A stretch of 64,000 bases of DNA from Hirudinaria manillensis (Eukaryota > Annelida > Clitellata > Hirudinida > Hirudinidae), in assembly GCA_034509925.1 (NCBI GenBank), contig CM067531.1, positions 7,113,319 through 7,177,318 of the forward strand. The letters run 5' to 3'. The position numbers were made by a program, and so were the translations under genes. Below the pieces are notes generated by a model. It worked only from the letters and a program-made list of their open reading frames with translations, searched no databases and was not told the origin of the DNA. This document shows positions 63,661-64,000 of the stretch, one piece after another; the stretch's first letter is position 1, and each line of letters opens with the position of its first letter.

Positions 63661-64000
63661 AATAACTAAAAATTGAATTATTTCTTGCTCACTTACAAAG
63701 ATATATTAAAATTAAAAATCACAGTAATAGAAATTTGAACACATAATCATTAGTAATCATAATTTTTTTTAACCAAATCACTGCCAAAGCCTATTGTTGG
63801 CAGATGCCATGTTTTTTGCGTGTTCTTTGGCTCGCTGATCAGACTTGGTGACGTAATCGTTCAGTCATAATTGCTGTTACATCATCGTCGTCGTCGTCGT
63901 CTTCATCGTCATCATCGTCATCATAATGTTTACTTTTTCAGCCATTAATATGTTTACTCGCTTCGTTTCTTCCTTGTGCAGTGACATCTGTTGAGGAACA

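Overview
This is eukaryotic, AT-rich, intron-bearing animal DNA. It contains a frizzled receptor, a furin-type proprotein convertase, two axonemal/ciliary proteins and a METTL22-type methyltransferase. It also has an R2-superfamily retrotransposon, a Helitron-like element and very many tri- and tetranucleotide microsatellites. A gene with nine antistasin-type modules suggests a lophotrochozoan, plausibly an annelid or leech such as Helobdella. That assignment is an inference from gene content, not a proven identification.

Layout. 1-5.7 kb: no recognisable gene. 5.7-7.6 kb (+): intronless frizzled of the Fz4/9/10 type. 8.1-8.4 kb (-): relic of a non-LTR retrotransposon reverse transcriptase C-terminus. 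12.2-21.3 kb (-): complete furin-like convertase in 14 exons (637 aa), with a Helitron-like non-autonomous element in one intron. 22.3-31.3 kb (+): compact run of five small genes. These are two unrecognised proteins (211 aa and about 110 aa), a sperm-tail PG-rich repeat (SHIPPO-type) protein, METTL22, and the dynein regulatory complex subunit DRC10/IQCD with an RFX X-box-like site just upstream. 32.7-43.8 kb (+): a 27-exon gene for a roughly 910-aa type I membrane protein. It has a signal peptide, nine antistasin modules alternating with three-cysteine linkers, a thyroglobulin type-1 domain, an SEA/EpCAM-like region, a Ser/Thr/Pro stalk, a transmembrane helix and a 40-residue tail. One intron carries a decayed R2-superfamily retrotransposon embedded in TA-rich microsatellite. 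43.8-64 kb: gene-poor DNA full of (ATC)n, (AAT)n and (AATC)n arrays, a second retrotransposon 3' end, an interstitial telomere-like TTAGGG tract, a 46-bp minisatellite and several X-box-like palindromes.

The genes do not form one pathway. Two of the five genes in the compact block (PG-rich repeat protein and DRC10) belong to motile cilia or sperm tails. The antistasin-thyroglobulin membrane protein is the most unusual gene. Its exon phases are consistent over all 27 exons, and it carries a recent internal ~1-kb tandem duplication whose second copy has lost one apparent GT splice donor. All exon models were made by reading splice sites, reading frame and protein similarity by eye; no transcript evidence was available.
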